Positions 1 to 8,153 of a stretch of 22,060 nt of DNA are shown one piece after another. The translations under genes were made by a program, and so were the position numbers. The first letter of the stretch is position 1. Every line of letters begins with the position of its first letter. Source of the DNA: Archangium sp. (GTDB taxonomy: Bacteria; Myxococcota; Myxococcia; Myxococcales; Myxococcaceae); assembly GCA_016793585.1 (NCBI GenBank), contig JAEUJR010000001.1, positions 1-22,060 on the forward strand, in the 5' to 3' direction. The notes below the pieces were generated by a model. It was not told the DNA's origin, did not search any database, and saw only the letters and a program-made list of their open reading frames with translations.

Positions 1-162
1 GGCCTCACGTGCATCTGGCAGGTCTCGGGCCGCAACGAGATCAGCTTCGAGCAGTGGATGTACATGGACCTGCAGTACATCGACACCTGGAGCTTCTCGA
101 AGGACATCAGCCTCATCCTGAAGACGTTCCCGGTCGTGCTGACCGGGCGCGGGGCGAGCTGA
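1..162 (+). CDS. epsZ: Phosphoglycosyl transferase (bacterial sugar transferase), C-terminal fragment
   Basis: The 53 residues before the TGA match the end of the bacterial sugar transferase family (PF02397). They contain W-Q-V-S-G-R near residue 6, the D-L-Q-Y-I-D-T-W-S stretch near residue 33, and an R-G-A ending. These enzymes move a sugar-1-phosphate from a nucleotide sugar onto undecaprenyl phosphate at the inner membrane and so begin repeat-unit synthesis. The 5' part lies outside the window, so substrate and full length cannot be judged. The gene sits 19 bases before the flippase gene on the same strand. The symbol rests on recalled synteny with the M. xanthus EPS locus (epsZ-wzx-epsY-epsX...), and is less certain than the family call. 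Confidence 0.85.
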   Translation, partial: GLTCIWQVSGRNEISFEQWMYMDLQYIDTWSFSKDISLILKTFPVVLTGRGAS

Positions 163-181
163 AGAAGGCGTTGGGGCCCAG

Positions 182-1708
182 GTGAGCGATTTGGGCCAGA
201 CGTCGGCGCGGCAGGACACCACGCTCGCGGCGAAGAACGCCGTGAAGCTGTTCGGCTCGTTGATGGTGACGTGGGGCATCGCGCTGGGCGTGCGCCTGCT
301 GCTCCCGAGGTACCTGGGGCCGCAGGCGTTCGGCGTGGTGAACTTCGCCGACGCCTTCACCTCGACCCTCTTCGTGTTGGCCGGGTTCGGCGTCGACACC
401 TACATTCGCAAAGAGGTGTCGGTTCGCCATGAGCACGCGAGCGACTTCTTCGGCGGCGTGACGGCGCTGCGGGCCCTGACGGCGCTGGTGCTCTTCGCAG
501 CGACGCAGATCTTCCTCATGGTCGCCGACCGCCCGCCCGAGACGTGGGCCGTGGTGCACCTCTTCGGGGTCTCGGCGCTGCTCTTCACCTTCAACCAGAG
601 CCTCGCGGCGTTGCTGCACGCGCGCGGTACGGTCAACGGGCTCTCGGTGCTGAACATCGCCTCGAAGCTCGTCTGGGGCACCGGCACGCTGCTCGCGGTG
701 GTGCTCTCGCTGCCGTTGTGGACGGTGGCGCTCGCGGTGGTGGCCTCGGAGGCGCTGAAGACGGTGGTGAGCGTGCGGCTGGTGACGAAGCACCTCGCCA
801 TGAAGTGGGTCGTCGACGTCGGCGCCACGAAGCTCGCGGTGCTGGGCTCGCTGCCGATGTTCGTGAACCTCGCGGCACACACCATCTACAACAAGCTCGA
901 CGTCAGCATTCTCGCGGTGGTCGCGGGCGACGAAGAGGTGGCCTGGTACGGCGCGGCCAGTCTGCTCGCCGGCCTCGCGCTGATGGTGACGCCGATGATC
1001 GGCTGGGTGCTGATGCCGCTGTTCGCGCGCGCGCGGGCCCGCTCCGACGAGGAGTACACCCAGGTGATGCGGCGCAGCCTCGAGCTCGTGCTGGCCGTCG
1101 CGTTTCCCAGCTCGCTCTTCATGGCGCTGGGCGCGAAGGAGTGGGTCACGCTGCTCTACGGCCCGGCGTACGCGCCCGCGGCCACGTCGCTCAAGGTGCT
1201 CTCGAGCATCTTCGTGCTCACCTACGTCGCGATTCTCTCGTCGAACGCGCTCATTCTGACCGGTCGCGCGTGGACGCAGGCCTTCATCTCGATTGCCGGG
1301 CTGGTGGTGAACCCGCTGCTGAACTGGGTCTTCATCTCGCGCTCGGTGCGCTGGTTCGGGCAGGGCGGCGCGGGCATCGGCGCGGCCATCGCGCAGCTGG
1401 GCACCGAGATCGTCGTGACGGTGGCGATGACGTCGCTGGTGGGCCGGCGTGCCTTCGACGCGCGCTCGTTGAGCGTCATCGCGCGCACCCTCGTCGCGTG
1501 CGCGGCCGTGTCGGGCGTCGACTGGTGGTTGGTCGAGCGGGTGCACCCCGTGCTGCGGTTGTCGGCCGACGCGGGGCTGTACCTGGCGCTCGTGCTGGGC
1601 TCGGGAGCCGTCAACGTGAAGGAGCTGCTCGCCTTCGTTCGCACCGCCCGCCAGAAAGACCCGCCGGCGCCGATGCCGGTCGCCACCACGGAACCGGTCG
1701 TGTCATGA
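182..1708 (+). CDS. wzx: Wzx-type polysaccharide flippase (oligosaccharide repeat-unit translocase)
   Basis: This 508-residue protein is hydrophobic throughout, with about a dozen predicted membrane helices, as in the PST/MATE-like Wzx flippases. It should carry lipid-linked sugar repeat units across the inner membrane for Wzy polymerisation. Family features include the N-terminal helix with V-T-W-G and R-Y-L-G-P-Q-A-F-G-V-V-N-F near residues 28-55, and an E-W-V-T-L-L-Y-G-P-Y-like segment in the second half. The chosen start is GTG at 182; an in-frame ATG at 263 would delete part of the first helix. A weak AAGAAGG-like site lies about 12 bases upstream of the GTG. The stop overlaps the ATG of the next gene (ATGA at 1705-1708), implying translational coupling. 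Confidence 0.9.
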   Translation: MSDLGQTSARQDTTLAAKNAVKLFGSLMVTWGIALGVRLLLPRYLGPQAFGVVNFADAFTSTLFVLAGFGVDTYIRKEVSVRHEHASDFFGGVTALRALTALVLFAATQIFLMVADRPPETWAVVHLFGVSALLFTFNQSLAALLHARGTVNGLSVLNIASKLVWGTGTLLAVVLSLPLWTVALAVVASEALKTVVSVRLVTKHLAMKWVVDVGATKLAVLGSLPMFVNLAAHTIYNKLDVSILAVVAGDEEVAWYGAASLLAGLALMVTPMIGWVLMPLFARARARSDEEYTQVMRRSLELVLAVAFPSSLFMALGAKEWVTLLYGPAYAPAATSLKVLSSIFVLTYVAILSSNALILTGRAWTQAFISIAGLVVNPLLNWVFISRSVRWFGQGGAGIGAAIAQLGTEIVVTVAMTSLVGRRAFDARSLSVIARTLVACAAVSGVDWWLVERVHPVLRLSADAGLYLALVLGSGAVNVKELLAFVRTARQKDPPAPMPVATTEPVVS

Positions 1709-2307
1709 ACCGAACCATGCGCCTGCTCGTGCTCGTCGCCGTCGTCGCTCTCGTGCCTGCGTGCTGGGCGCCGAAGGGTGTCTTCATTCCCGTCGATGCG
1801 TACGGCGCGAGCGTGCCAGGCGAGTACGTCATCTCTCCCGGCGACACCCTGCAGGTGCGCGTCTTTCAGCAAGAGGCGATGTCGGCCCGCGTGCGGGTGC
1901 GCGGCGACGGCAAGGTGTCGCTGCCCATGGTGAACGACTGGGTCGTCGCCGGCAAAATGCCGATGCAGGTCGCGACCGAGCTGCAGGTGCGGTTGAAGGA
2001 GTTCATCAACACGCCGGTCGTGACGGTCTCGCTCGAAGAGATGCGGCCGTTGACGGTGTCGGTGGTGGGCGAGGTGGCGCGGCCTGGCGTCGTGGTGCTC
2101 GAGCCGGGCGCCGGCGTGCTGCACGCCATCGCCGCGTCTGGCGGGCTGACCGACTTCGCGCACAAAGACGGCATCTTCGTGGTGCGCAAGCCCGGGCCCA
2201 CCCAGAAGCCGGTGCGCATCAGGTTCACGTGGGAGAACCTGACGTCGGGCGATCACGCGTCGGTGAAGTTCCTGCTCCAACCCCAGGACGTCGTCGTCGC
2301 CGAATGA
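1705..2307 (+). CDS. epsY: Short outer-membrane polysaccharide export (OPX) lipoprotein, EpsY/Wza-like
   Basis: This is a 200-residue lipoprotein with signal peptide and lipobox V-P-A-C (Cys20). A Poly_export domain follows at about 41-110 (Y-V-I-S-P-G-D-T-L, R-G-D-G-K-V-S-L-P), then one SLBB-type domain from about 116 (V-V-G-E-V-A-R-P-G, A-S-G-G-L-T-D). Classical Wza is roughly twice as long and ends in a helix that forms its own outer-membrane pore; that part is absent here. Short OPX proteins in myxobacteria have been proposed to work with a separate beta-barrel, and a candidate barrel is encoded immediately downstream. Both ends are coupled: its ATG overlaps the wzx stop, and its TGA overlaps the next ATG (2304-2307). 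The symbol is by family and recalled synteny. Confidence 0.9.
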   Translation: MNRTMRLLVLVAVVALVPACWAPKGVFIPVDAYGASVPGEYVISPGDTLQVRVFQQEAMSARVRVRGDGKVSLPMVNDWVVAGKMPMQVATELQVRLKEFINTPVVTVSLEEMRPLTVSVVGEVARPGVVVLEPGAGVLHAIAASGGLTDFAHKDGIFVVRKPGPTQKPVRIRFTWENLTSGDHASVKFLLQPQDVVVAE

Positions 2308-3539
2308 GCGCGCGCTCCGCCAGCGGAGCGGGCGGTTCGGGAGCGCTCGTCGCGCTGGCCACCGCGGTGCTGGCGTCGACGGCCGACGGCGGGGTCGCGC
2401 GCTACGACGTCTCGGCGAGCGCCCTCGTCACCACCCGCGCGCCGCTCCCCGGAGACGTGGCTGTCGGTGCGACCACCGACCTGCAGCTCGACCCCGCCGT
2501 GTCGGGGTCGCTCGCGTGGAGCTCGTCGCTGTTGACGCTCCGCTATGCGCCGCAGCTGATCATTCGTGAGCCGCAGCTCGCGGCCCGGCTGCTCCCGCTC
2601 CATCACGGCGTGCTGACCTTCACGAAGCGCTTCGAGCGCGCCTCGCTCATGCTCTCGGAAGACGCCTCGTACGGCGTCGCCGACATCGGCTCGTTGCGCC
2701 TGCCCGACGGCAGCCGGCCCGGTGGCGTCTTCGAGGTTCAGACGCTGGGCTCGACGCCGTACGTGCGCTCGGCGTCGTTCTTCGCGCTCGACGGGCAGCC
2801 CAACGCCTTCGTGCGCCTCGCCCTGTCGGGCGGCTATCTCGTCTCGGGCGACCCGACCGGCGGCACGCAGCTGCCCCTGCAGCAGGGCCCGACCGGCTCG
2901 GGCTCGATTCACTTCGTGCTCGATCGCCGGCTGGGCCTGGCGACGTCGGCGCAGGCGACCCACGCCTCGTTCAACACGGGCGCCGAACAGTCCATCGTGC
3001 TCCTCACCGAGTCGCTCGATTGGCGCGCGAGCCGCACGCTCACCGTCACGGTCGGAGCGGGCGCCGCGTGGACGAGGGAGCGCATCGTGGCCGTCGTCGG
3101 GGGCCCGCCGCCTGGCCTCTTCACCGAGTTCCTTCCGGTCGCCCTCGCGTCGGTCTCGTCACCCGTCGAGGTGCTGGGCGTGCCGGTGCAGCTCGACCTC
3201 GGCGCGCGCATGGCGCCGTTCGCCGACCGCTTCACGGGCCTCGTGTACGAACGCGTCGAGGCGCGCGGGTCGATCAACTCGCGGCTGACGAAGAACCTCA
3301 CGCTCACCAGCGCCGTGGGCAGCGGCTACGCGATTCCTCTCGGGCGGGCGGAGCAGGCTGGCGACAGCGCGACGTTCGCCGAAGCGGCCGTCTCGTGGAA
3401 CACGACGCGCTGGCTGTCACTCGTCGGCACCGGCCGCGCGGTCTTCAGCGAGCAGCCACGCTTCATGACCCCGGGCCAGCTCCTCTGGTCCCTCTCCATC
3501 GCGGCGGTGGTGCGAGACACCGACTCCACGACGTTCTGA
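2304..3539 (+). CDS. epsX: Outer-membrane beta-barrel protein, EpsX-like export partner
   Basis: This 411-residue protein has an Ala/Gly-rich N-terminal signal-like segment ending near A-S-T-A-D-G-G. The rest is a long series of alternating polar/hydrophobic strands with short turns, typical of an outer-membrane barrel; aromatic residues sit at strand ends and the last strand ends in phenylalanine (D-T-D-S-T-T-F), a usual Bam-recognition feature. I see no enzyme motif. Because it is translationally coupled to a short OPX gene, the best inference is that it supplies the outer-membrane channel that OPX lacks, as proposed for M. xanthus EpsX (WzpX). The signal peptide has only one arginine near its start, so a slightly different start is possible. 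The identification rests on strand pattern and position rather than a diagnostic motif. Confidence 0.75.
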   Translation: MSARSASGAGGSGALVALATAVLASTADGGVARYDVSASALVTTRAPLPGDVAVGATTDLQLDPAVSGSLAWSSSLLTLRYAPQLIIREPQLAARLLPLHHGVLTFTKRFERASLMLSEDASYGVADIGSLRLPDGSRPGGVFEVQTLGSTPYVRSASFFALDGQPNAFVRLALSGGYLVSGDPTGGTQLPLQQGPTGSGSIHFVLDRRLGLATSAQATHASFNTGAEQSIVLLTESLDWRASRTLTVTVGAGAAWTRERIVAVVGGPPPGLFTEFLPVALASVSSPVEVLGVPVQLDLGARMAPFADRFTGLVYERVEARGSINSRLTKNLTLTSAVGSGYAIPLGRAEQAGDSATFAEAAVSWNTTRWLSLVGTGRAVFSEQPRFMTPGQLLWSLSIAAVVRDTDSTTF

Positions 3540-3581
3540 CTTCTGCTAACTGCTCCACATCTTCTTCGGGGACCATCAGTC

Positions 3582-3971
3582 GTGAGTGACACCGTTCAAC
3601 AGACAGCCCTGGTCGTCGACGACGACCCCGACATTCGCAAGGTCATCGGGGCCTACCTGGCGAAGCTCGGCTTTCAGGTGAGCTACGCGGGTGACGGCCG
3701 CAAGGCCATCGAGCAGCTCGACAAGGCGCGGCCCTCGCTCCTGTGCGTCGACCTCATGCTGCCCGAGTCGTCGGGGTACGACGTGTGCGATCACGTTCGC
3801 AGCTCGGCGACGCTGCGTGGCCTGCCCATCTTGATGATCAGCGCGCGCACCATGCCCGAAGATCGGGCCTACGCCGAAGAGCTGGGAGTGCGCCGCTACC
3901 TCGCCAAGCCCTTCACCCAGGCGCAGTTCGTCGCGCACGTGAAAGAGACGCTCGCCCAGGACCCGACGTGA
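3582..3971 (+). CDS. epsW: Single-domain response regulator (receiver only), EpsW-like
   Basis: The 129 residues form a complete CheY-like receiver with no output domain. The acidic pocket is V-V-D-D-D (Asp13, Asp14), the phospho-acceptor is Asp57 in L-C-V-D-L-M-L-P, the switch residue is Ser87 in M-I-S-A-R, and Lys109 lies in A-K-P-F. All catalytic residues are present, so it should be phosphorylated. It starts with GTG at 3582 after a 42-base gap, the longest inside the operon; no clear promoter is visible there. Its TGA overlaps the GTG of the next gene (GTGA 3968-3971). A receiver embedded in an EPS export operon suggests post-translational control of synthesis or export by phosphorelay, as proposed for M. 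xanthus EpsW. The cognate kinase is not in the window. Confidence 0.88.
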   Translation: MSDTVQQTALVVDDDPDIRKVIGAYLAKLGFQVSYAGDGRKAIEQLDKARPSLLCVDLMLPESSGYDVCDHVRSSATLRGLPILMISARTMPEDRAYAEELGVRRYLAKPFTQAQFVAHVKETLAQDPT

Positions 3972-5491
3972 CCGATCCCGCCCCCGCCACCACGACGTCT
4001 GGCCGCGACGAGAGCCTCGACCTCTTCGACTACGCGTTGATTCGCAACGTCATCGGCTTCGTGTTTCGTGGCGTGCGGCGGCACCGGCTGTTGTCGTTCG
4101 GCGTCTTCGTCGTCGTCTTCGGGCTCGGCACCTTCGCCAGCTTCCTCGTGCCGCGCACCTGGCACGCCGAGGCACGGCTGCTGGCGAACCAGAACGAGAT
4201 CATTCGTGCGCTCGGGAACCCGCGCTCCAGCCTGCAGAGCGAAGACCCCACCCGCGCTGCGCGCGAGCTCATCTTCGCCCACGACAACCTCGTCTCGCTC
4301 ATCAAACAGACGAACCTGCTCAAGGCCTGGGAGGAGCACCGCCCGCCCATCGTGAAGGTGAAGGACCTGGTGATGCGCCTCGTCTCGGGCCCGCTCACCG
4401 AAGAAGACCGGCTCGACGCCATGGTGGGTACGCTCGAGAAGCGGCTCAAGGTCGAGACCGACGCGCAGACCGTCACCATCAGCATCGACTGGCAAGACCC
4501 GCAGACGGCGTACCTGCTCGTCGAGACGGCGCAGCAGAACTTCCTCGAGACGCGGCACGTGACCGAGATGACGGCCATCAGCGAGGCGCTCGCGATTCTC
4601 GAGATGCACGCCTCGCAGGTGCAGAAGGCCGTCGACGACTCGCTGCACGAGCTCGAGCGCGTGCGCGAGGAGCGCCGCAAGGGCGGGGTGCAGGCGCCGC
4701 CGTCGGGCATCGTGCCCGAGAGCGGTGGCGCGACGACCAACCCGCTGCCGCCCGCGAACGAGCCGGTCTCGCCCAACGCCCCGCCGCCCGCGAACGAGCA
4801 GGAGCTGGCGCAGCTGAAGTTCCTGCTGAACTCGAAGAAGCGCGCGCTCGCCGACCTCGAAGACTTCCGCAACCGCCGGCTCGCCGAGCTCAACGTGCAG
4901 CTGCAGGAGTTCAAGGTGCAGTACGCCGACCAGCACCCCATCGTCATCGACGCCCAGCAGCGCATCGCGCAGATGAAGCTCGACTCGCCGCAGATGATGC
5001 AGGTGAAGGGCGACATCGAGAGCCTCATTGGCGAGTACCAACGCAAGGGCGGCAAAGACCCAGACGGCCTCGTCGAGCCCGCGCGCACCAGCCCGCGCAC
5101 CACGCCCCGCCGCTCGCAGCAGGCCCAGGTCGCGCTGTCGAACGCCGAGCTCTCCGAAGACCCGCTCGTCGAGCACTCGCGCAACAACCTGCGCGTCGCT
5201 GCGGCGAAGTACGAAGAGCTGATGATGCGCATCGACGGCGCCCGCATCGAGCAGGACACCGCCCGCGCGGCCTTCAAGTACCGCTACAGCGTCGTGCGGC
5301 CGGCGTCGGTGCCGCGCAAGCCGGCGTCTCCGAACGCGGTGGTGCTGATTCTGGCCGCGCTCGCGGCGGCGATGGGGCTGGCCCTCGTCATCGGGGCGGC
5401 GCGTGACGTGCGCAGCGGTACGCTCGTGGAGTCGTGGCAGGTGCAGCGTCGCCTCGGCATGCCGGTGCTGAGCCAGGTGAAGTTGCCATGA
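3968..5491 (+). CDS. epsV: Polysaccharide co-polymerase (Wzz/Wzc-like chain-length protein, no kinase domain), EpsV-like
   Basis: This 507-residue inner-membrane protein has one helix at about 41-61, a large periplasmic region rich in charged coiled coil, and a second helix at about 457-476. The second helix is preceded by the Pro-rich R-P-A-S-V-P-R-K-P-A-S-P-N motif typical of Wzz/Wzc proteins. It sets chain length and links the polymerase to the outer-membrane exporter. The cytoplasmic tail stops after about 30 residues, at the point (L-G-M-P-V-L-S-Q-V) where Wzc proteins continue into a tyrosine kinase. A Pro/Asn-rich low-complexity insert (near residues 240-275) and a second Arg/Pro/Ser-rich stretch interrupt the coiled coils. 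The start is GTG at 3968, overlapping the receiver stop; the stop overlaps the next ATG at 5488. Confidence 0.9.
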   Translation: MTDPAPATTTSGRDESLDLFDYALIRNVIGFVFRGVRRHRLLSFGVFVVVFGLGTFASFLVPRTWHAEARLLANQNEIIRALGNPRSSLQSEDPTRAARELIFAHDNLVSLIKQTNLLKAWEEHRPPIVKVKDLVMRLVSGPLTEEDRLDAMVGTLEKRLKVETDAQTVTISIDWQDPQTAYLLVETAQQNFLETRHVTEMTAISEALAILEMHASQVQKAVDDSLHELERVREERRKGGVQAPPSGIVPESGGATTNPLPPANEPVSPNAPPPANEQELAQLKFLLNSKKRALADLEDFRNRRLAELNVQLQEFKVQYADQHPIVIDAQQRIAQMKLDSPQMMQVKGDIESLIGEYQRKGGKDPDGLVEPARTSPRTTPRRSQQAQVALSNAELSEDPLVEHSRNNLRVAAAKYEELMMRIDGARIEQDTARAAFKYRYSVVRPASVPRKPASPNAVVLILAALAAAMGLALVIGAARDVRSGTLVESWQVQRRLGMPVLSQVKLP

Positions 5492-6699
5492 GCCTGGTGT
5501 TGGCGGTCGCGCTGACGGTGCTCGGGCTGCCGCTGCTGTTCGTGTGCGGTTACCTGGGCGTGCTCGCGCTCCTGTCGCGCCCGGTGCCTGCCCCGGCGCC
5601 TCCCTCGCCCGCCACGTTCCGCTTCGACCTCATGGTGCCGGCGCACAACGAGTCGGTGGGCATCTCGGCGACGGTGCAGAGCCTGCTCGCCATCGACTAC
5701 CCAGCCGACCTGCGGCGCGTCGTCGTCATCGCCGACAACTGCTCCGACGACACGGCCGTCAAGGCGCGCGCCGCGGGCGCCACGGTGCTCGAGCGCGTCG
5801 ACGCAGAGAAGCGCGGCAAGGGTTATGCGCTCGCGCACGCCTTCGAGTGGAGCCTGGCCGATGGCTTCGCCGATGCCTGCTGCGTCGTCGATGCCGACAC
5901 GCTCGTCTCGAAGAACCTGCTCTCTGCGTACGCGGCGCGGCTGGCCACGGGTGCGACGGCCATGCAGGCGCACTACGGCGTGTCGAACCCCAACGCCTCG
6001 TGGCGTACGCGGCTGATGCGCATCGCGCTGGCGATGTTCCACCAGGTTCGTTCGACCGCGCGGGAGCGGCTGCAGGTCTCGTGCGGCCTGCGCGGCAACG
6101 GCATGTGCTTCTCGTCGAAGCTGCTGAAGGCGGTGCCCCACGACGCCTTCAGCATCGTGGAAGACCTCGAGTACGGCATTCGTATCGGCAAGCAGGGGCA
6201 CCGCGTGGTGTGGGTGGGCGAGGCCGACGTGCTGGGTGAGATGGTGTCTGGAGAAGCGGCCTCTCGTTCGCAGCGCAGCCGCTGGGAGCACGGGCGCGCC
6301 GAGATGGCAAAGCTGCACGGCTGGCCGCTCTTGAAGGAGTCGCTCTCGCGCAAGAGCGGCCTGCTCTTCGACCTCGCGATGGACGTGCTGGTGCCTCCGC
6401 TGAGCCGCATCGCGCTGGCGACGGTGGGTGGGCTGATGGCCTCGTGGGCGCTGGCCTTCTTCCTGCCGTCGGCGGCGGTCGTCGCCCCGCTCGCGCTCTT
6501 CACGAGCTGCGCGGCGTGTCTGGGCCTCTACGTGACGGCGGGCTGGCTGCACTCGGGCACCGGCGTTCGTGGGCTGTTCGACCTCGCGATGGCGCCGGCC
6601 TACATCGCGTGGAAGGTGGCCCTCGTGGTGCGCGGCAAGGCGACGGGAAAACCGCAGACGTGGGTGCGCACGACGCGCGAGGGTGAGACGCGGCCATGA
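5488..6699 (+). CDS. epsU: Membrane-anchored family 2 glycosyltransferase, EpsU-like
   Basis: This 403-residue protein has an N-terminal helix (about 3-29), a cytosolic GT2 domain, and two or three C-terminal helices (about 300-370). GT-A motifs are in order: V-P-A-H-N-E (50-55), A-D-N-C-S-D-D (82-88), the metal-binding D-A-D (135-137), E-D-L-E-Y (225-229) with the likely catalytic acid, and Q-R-S-R-W (262-266) as in processive-type family members. It probably adds a sugar of the repeat unit at the cytoplasmic face; donor and acceptor cannot be told. ATG at 5488 overlaps the preceding stop, and its TGA overlaps the following ATG at 6696. The symbol is by recalled synteny only. Confidence 0.88.
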   Translation: MSLVLAVALTVLGLPLLFVCGYLGVLALLSRPVPAPAPPSPATFRFDLMVPAHNESVGISATVQSLLAIDYPADLRRVVVIADNCSDDTAVKARAAGATVLERVDAEKRGKGYALAHAFEWSLADGFADACCVVDADTLVSKNLLSAYAARLATGATAMQAHYGVSNPNASWRTRLMRIALAMFHQVRSTARERLQVSCGLRGNGMCFSSKLLKAVPHDAFSIVEDLEYGIRIGKQGHRVVWVGEADVLGEMVSGEAASRSQRSRWEHGRAEMAKLHGWPLLKESLSRKSGLLFDLAMDVLVPPLSRIALATVGGLMASWALAFFLPSAAVVAPLALFTSCAACLGLYVTAGWLHSGTGVRGLFDLAMAPAYIAWKVALVVRGKATGKPQTWVRTTREGETRP

Positions 6700-7148
6700 G
6701 CAAGAAGACGCAGGACGCGCAGCCGAAGCTGACCCAGCAGGTGTACCAGCAGCTCGTCGGCGTGATGCGCGGCAGCTGGCAGTCGCTCGTCGTGGTGCCC
6801 GCGAGCCCGTCGATGTCGGCGAGCGCAGTGGCCGACGCGATGGTCGAGGTCGCCCGCCTGGCTCGTGGCGCGCCGGCGAAGCTGTTCCTCACCGAGGGGC
6901 TCGAGAAGGCCGGCGTCTCGAAGCTCATCGTCGAGATGAGCCAGCACATCGACTCGGGTGGCGTCGCCGTCGTCTGCGTCGAGTCCGTCGTCTCGCAGCA
7001 GGCGGGCGTGCCCATCGCGCTCGCGTCAGACGCCGCGCTGCTCGTCGTTCACCTCGGCGTGACGAAGACCGAAGACGCCGAGCACACCGTCGGCATCATC
7101 GGGAAGCAGAAGTTCCTCGGCGCCATCACCATCGAGTCGATGCGCTGA
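6696..7148 (+). CDS. Small protein resembling a degenerate BY-kinase/ParA-type P-loop fold
   Basis: This 150-residue protein has no transmembrane segment. Its layout follows the C-terminal kinase of Wzc/CpsD: a strand (S-L-V-V-V-P-A-S-P, 30-38) leading into a helix, a strand (K-L-F-L-T-E-G, 62-68), a strand (A-V-V-C-V-E-S, 91-97) before a loop with A-S-D-A-A-L-L-V-V-H (110-119), then an amphipathic helix and final strand (F-L-G-A-I-T). The Walker A site (G-K-T/S) is replaced by S-M-S-A-S-A, the aspartates of A' and B are gone, and there is no C-terminal tyrosine cluster. It should neither bind ATP normally nor autophosphorylate. Following a co-polymerase that lacks a kinase domain, it may be a structural remnant that docks on that partner. 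The fold assignment is by pattern and needs a structure prediction. Confidence 0.6.
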   Translation: MSKKTQDAQPKLTQQVYQQLVGVMRGSWQSLVVVPASPSMSASAVADAMVEVARLARGAPAKLFLTEGLEKAGVSKLIVEMSQHIDSGGVAVVCVESVVSQQAGVPIALASDAALLVVHLGVTKTEDAEHTVGIIGKQKFLGAITIESMR

Positions 7149-7165
7149 CGAGGCGTGCGCCCCGC

Positions 7166-8086
7166 TCAGAAGCGATGCTTCGTGCCGCGCACGCGGAAGT
7201 CGACCGAGCGCGCCGCGATCCACCCCGTGAGCTCGCTCGCCGAACGCTCCCCGTTGATGGGGAAGCGGGGCAGCACCGCGCCGGGCTTTCGCTCCGACAG
7301 CCGGTACGGGCGTGACTCGGTCGTCCACACCGTGAAGTCACCGAGGGCACGGAGCAGGTCGACGTGCCGCTGCTGAAAGTGATGCCTCGGCGTGCCGAAC
7401 GGAAACGCGAAGTGCTGCTGCGGGCCGATGAGGCGCTCGAAGTCGTCGCGAGAGGTGCGGTAGTCGCGCGCGGCCTCGTCGTCGGGCAACGAGTTCGGGC
7501 TGGCGTGCAGGTTCGAGTGGTTGCCGATGATGACATTGGGCAGCTTCGCCAGCGCACGGACTTCGTCCAGCGTCGACAGCTCGAAGCCCTTCGCGTCAGC
7601 GAGCGACGAGAGCTCTGCTCGAACGTTCTCGGCGCCTACGCGATGCGGCTCGTGCAGCAGCTTCGTCGCTTCGTCACGCGAGAGACCCGAGACGAGCCGC
7701 TGCTCCACCACGTCCCACCGGAAGCCGGCGCGCCGCTCGAGCTTCTCGGGGCACACGAAATAGAAGAACTCCACCGCGGGAAAGCGCGCCGCCCTCGTGC
7801 GAATGTACTCGGCCGCGTCGCGGTAGCCGTCGTCGAACGACAACGACAACCAGTTCGCGCTCGAGCCCGGGCGCTTCGAGAGCAGCAGCTCGAGCAGGTC
7901 GTCGAGCGTCGACGCCTCGATGCTCAGGCCCGGCTGCCAGTCGGTCGCGCGCTTCCTGCCCACGCGGTGCAGACAGAGCGACACGCCGAGCCCGGCAAGC
8001 GCCGCACCCACGCCCACTTCGAGCGCAGGGCGGGGCAGGGCTCTTCCCGTCATCGTCGCGAGCGCGTCTGGGCTCAGTCGGGCCAT
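7166..8086 (-). CDS. Polysaccharide deacetylase family protein (NodB/CE4-like)
   Basis: The 306-residue protein has the NodB motifs: S-F-D-D-G (83-87, catalytic base and metal Asp), H-S-N-L-H (190-194, the two metal histidines in the H-S/T-x-x-H pattern), and F-P-F-G-T-P near 228-233 in place of the arginine motif. These enzymes remove N- or O-acetyl groups from glycans. No signal peptide is clear; the N-terminus (M-A-R-L-S-P) looks cytoplasmic or weakly membrane associated. I chose ATG at 8086 because a GGAAAA-like site lies just upstream; the frame stays open to 8137. It converges with the export operon (17 bases apart) and diverges from the WecG-like gene (67 bases). Location suggests trimming acetyl groups on the same polysaccharide, an inference only. 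Confidence 0.85.
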   Translation of the reverse strand: MARLSPDALATMTGRALPRPALEVGVGAALAGLGVSLCLHRVGRKRATDWQPGLSIEASTLDDLLELLLSKRPGSSANWLSLSFDDGYRDAAEYIRTRAARFPAVEFFYFVCPEKLERRAGFRWDVVEQRLVSGLSRDEATKLLHEPHRVGAENVRAELSSLADAKGFELSTLDEVRALAKLPNVIIGNHSNLHASPNSLPDDEAARDYRTSRDDFERLIGPQQHFAFPFGTPRHHFQQRHVDLLRALGDFTVWTTESRPYRLSERKPGAVLPRFPINGERSASELTGWIAARSVDFRVRGTKHRF

Positions 8087-8153
8087 CGGTTTTCCAGTAC
8101 CACAGCCCCGAATTCGAGCGTGGCCTCGAACGCGCACGGGTACATTGCCCGCG

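Noticed and set aside
113..1546. Long minus-strand ORF opposite the flippase, and similar antisense ORFs opposite other genes
   Set aside because: They are compositional shadows in GC-rich DNA with Arg/His-rich translations and no domains.
8141..8146. TACATT as -10 box of the WecG-like gene
   Set aside because: Only four of six bases match, there is no -35 partner, and it lies 8 bases from the start codon.
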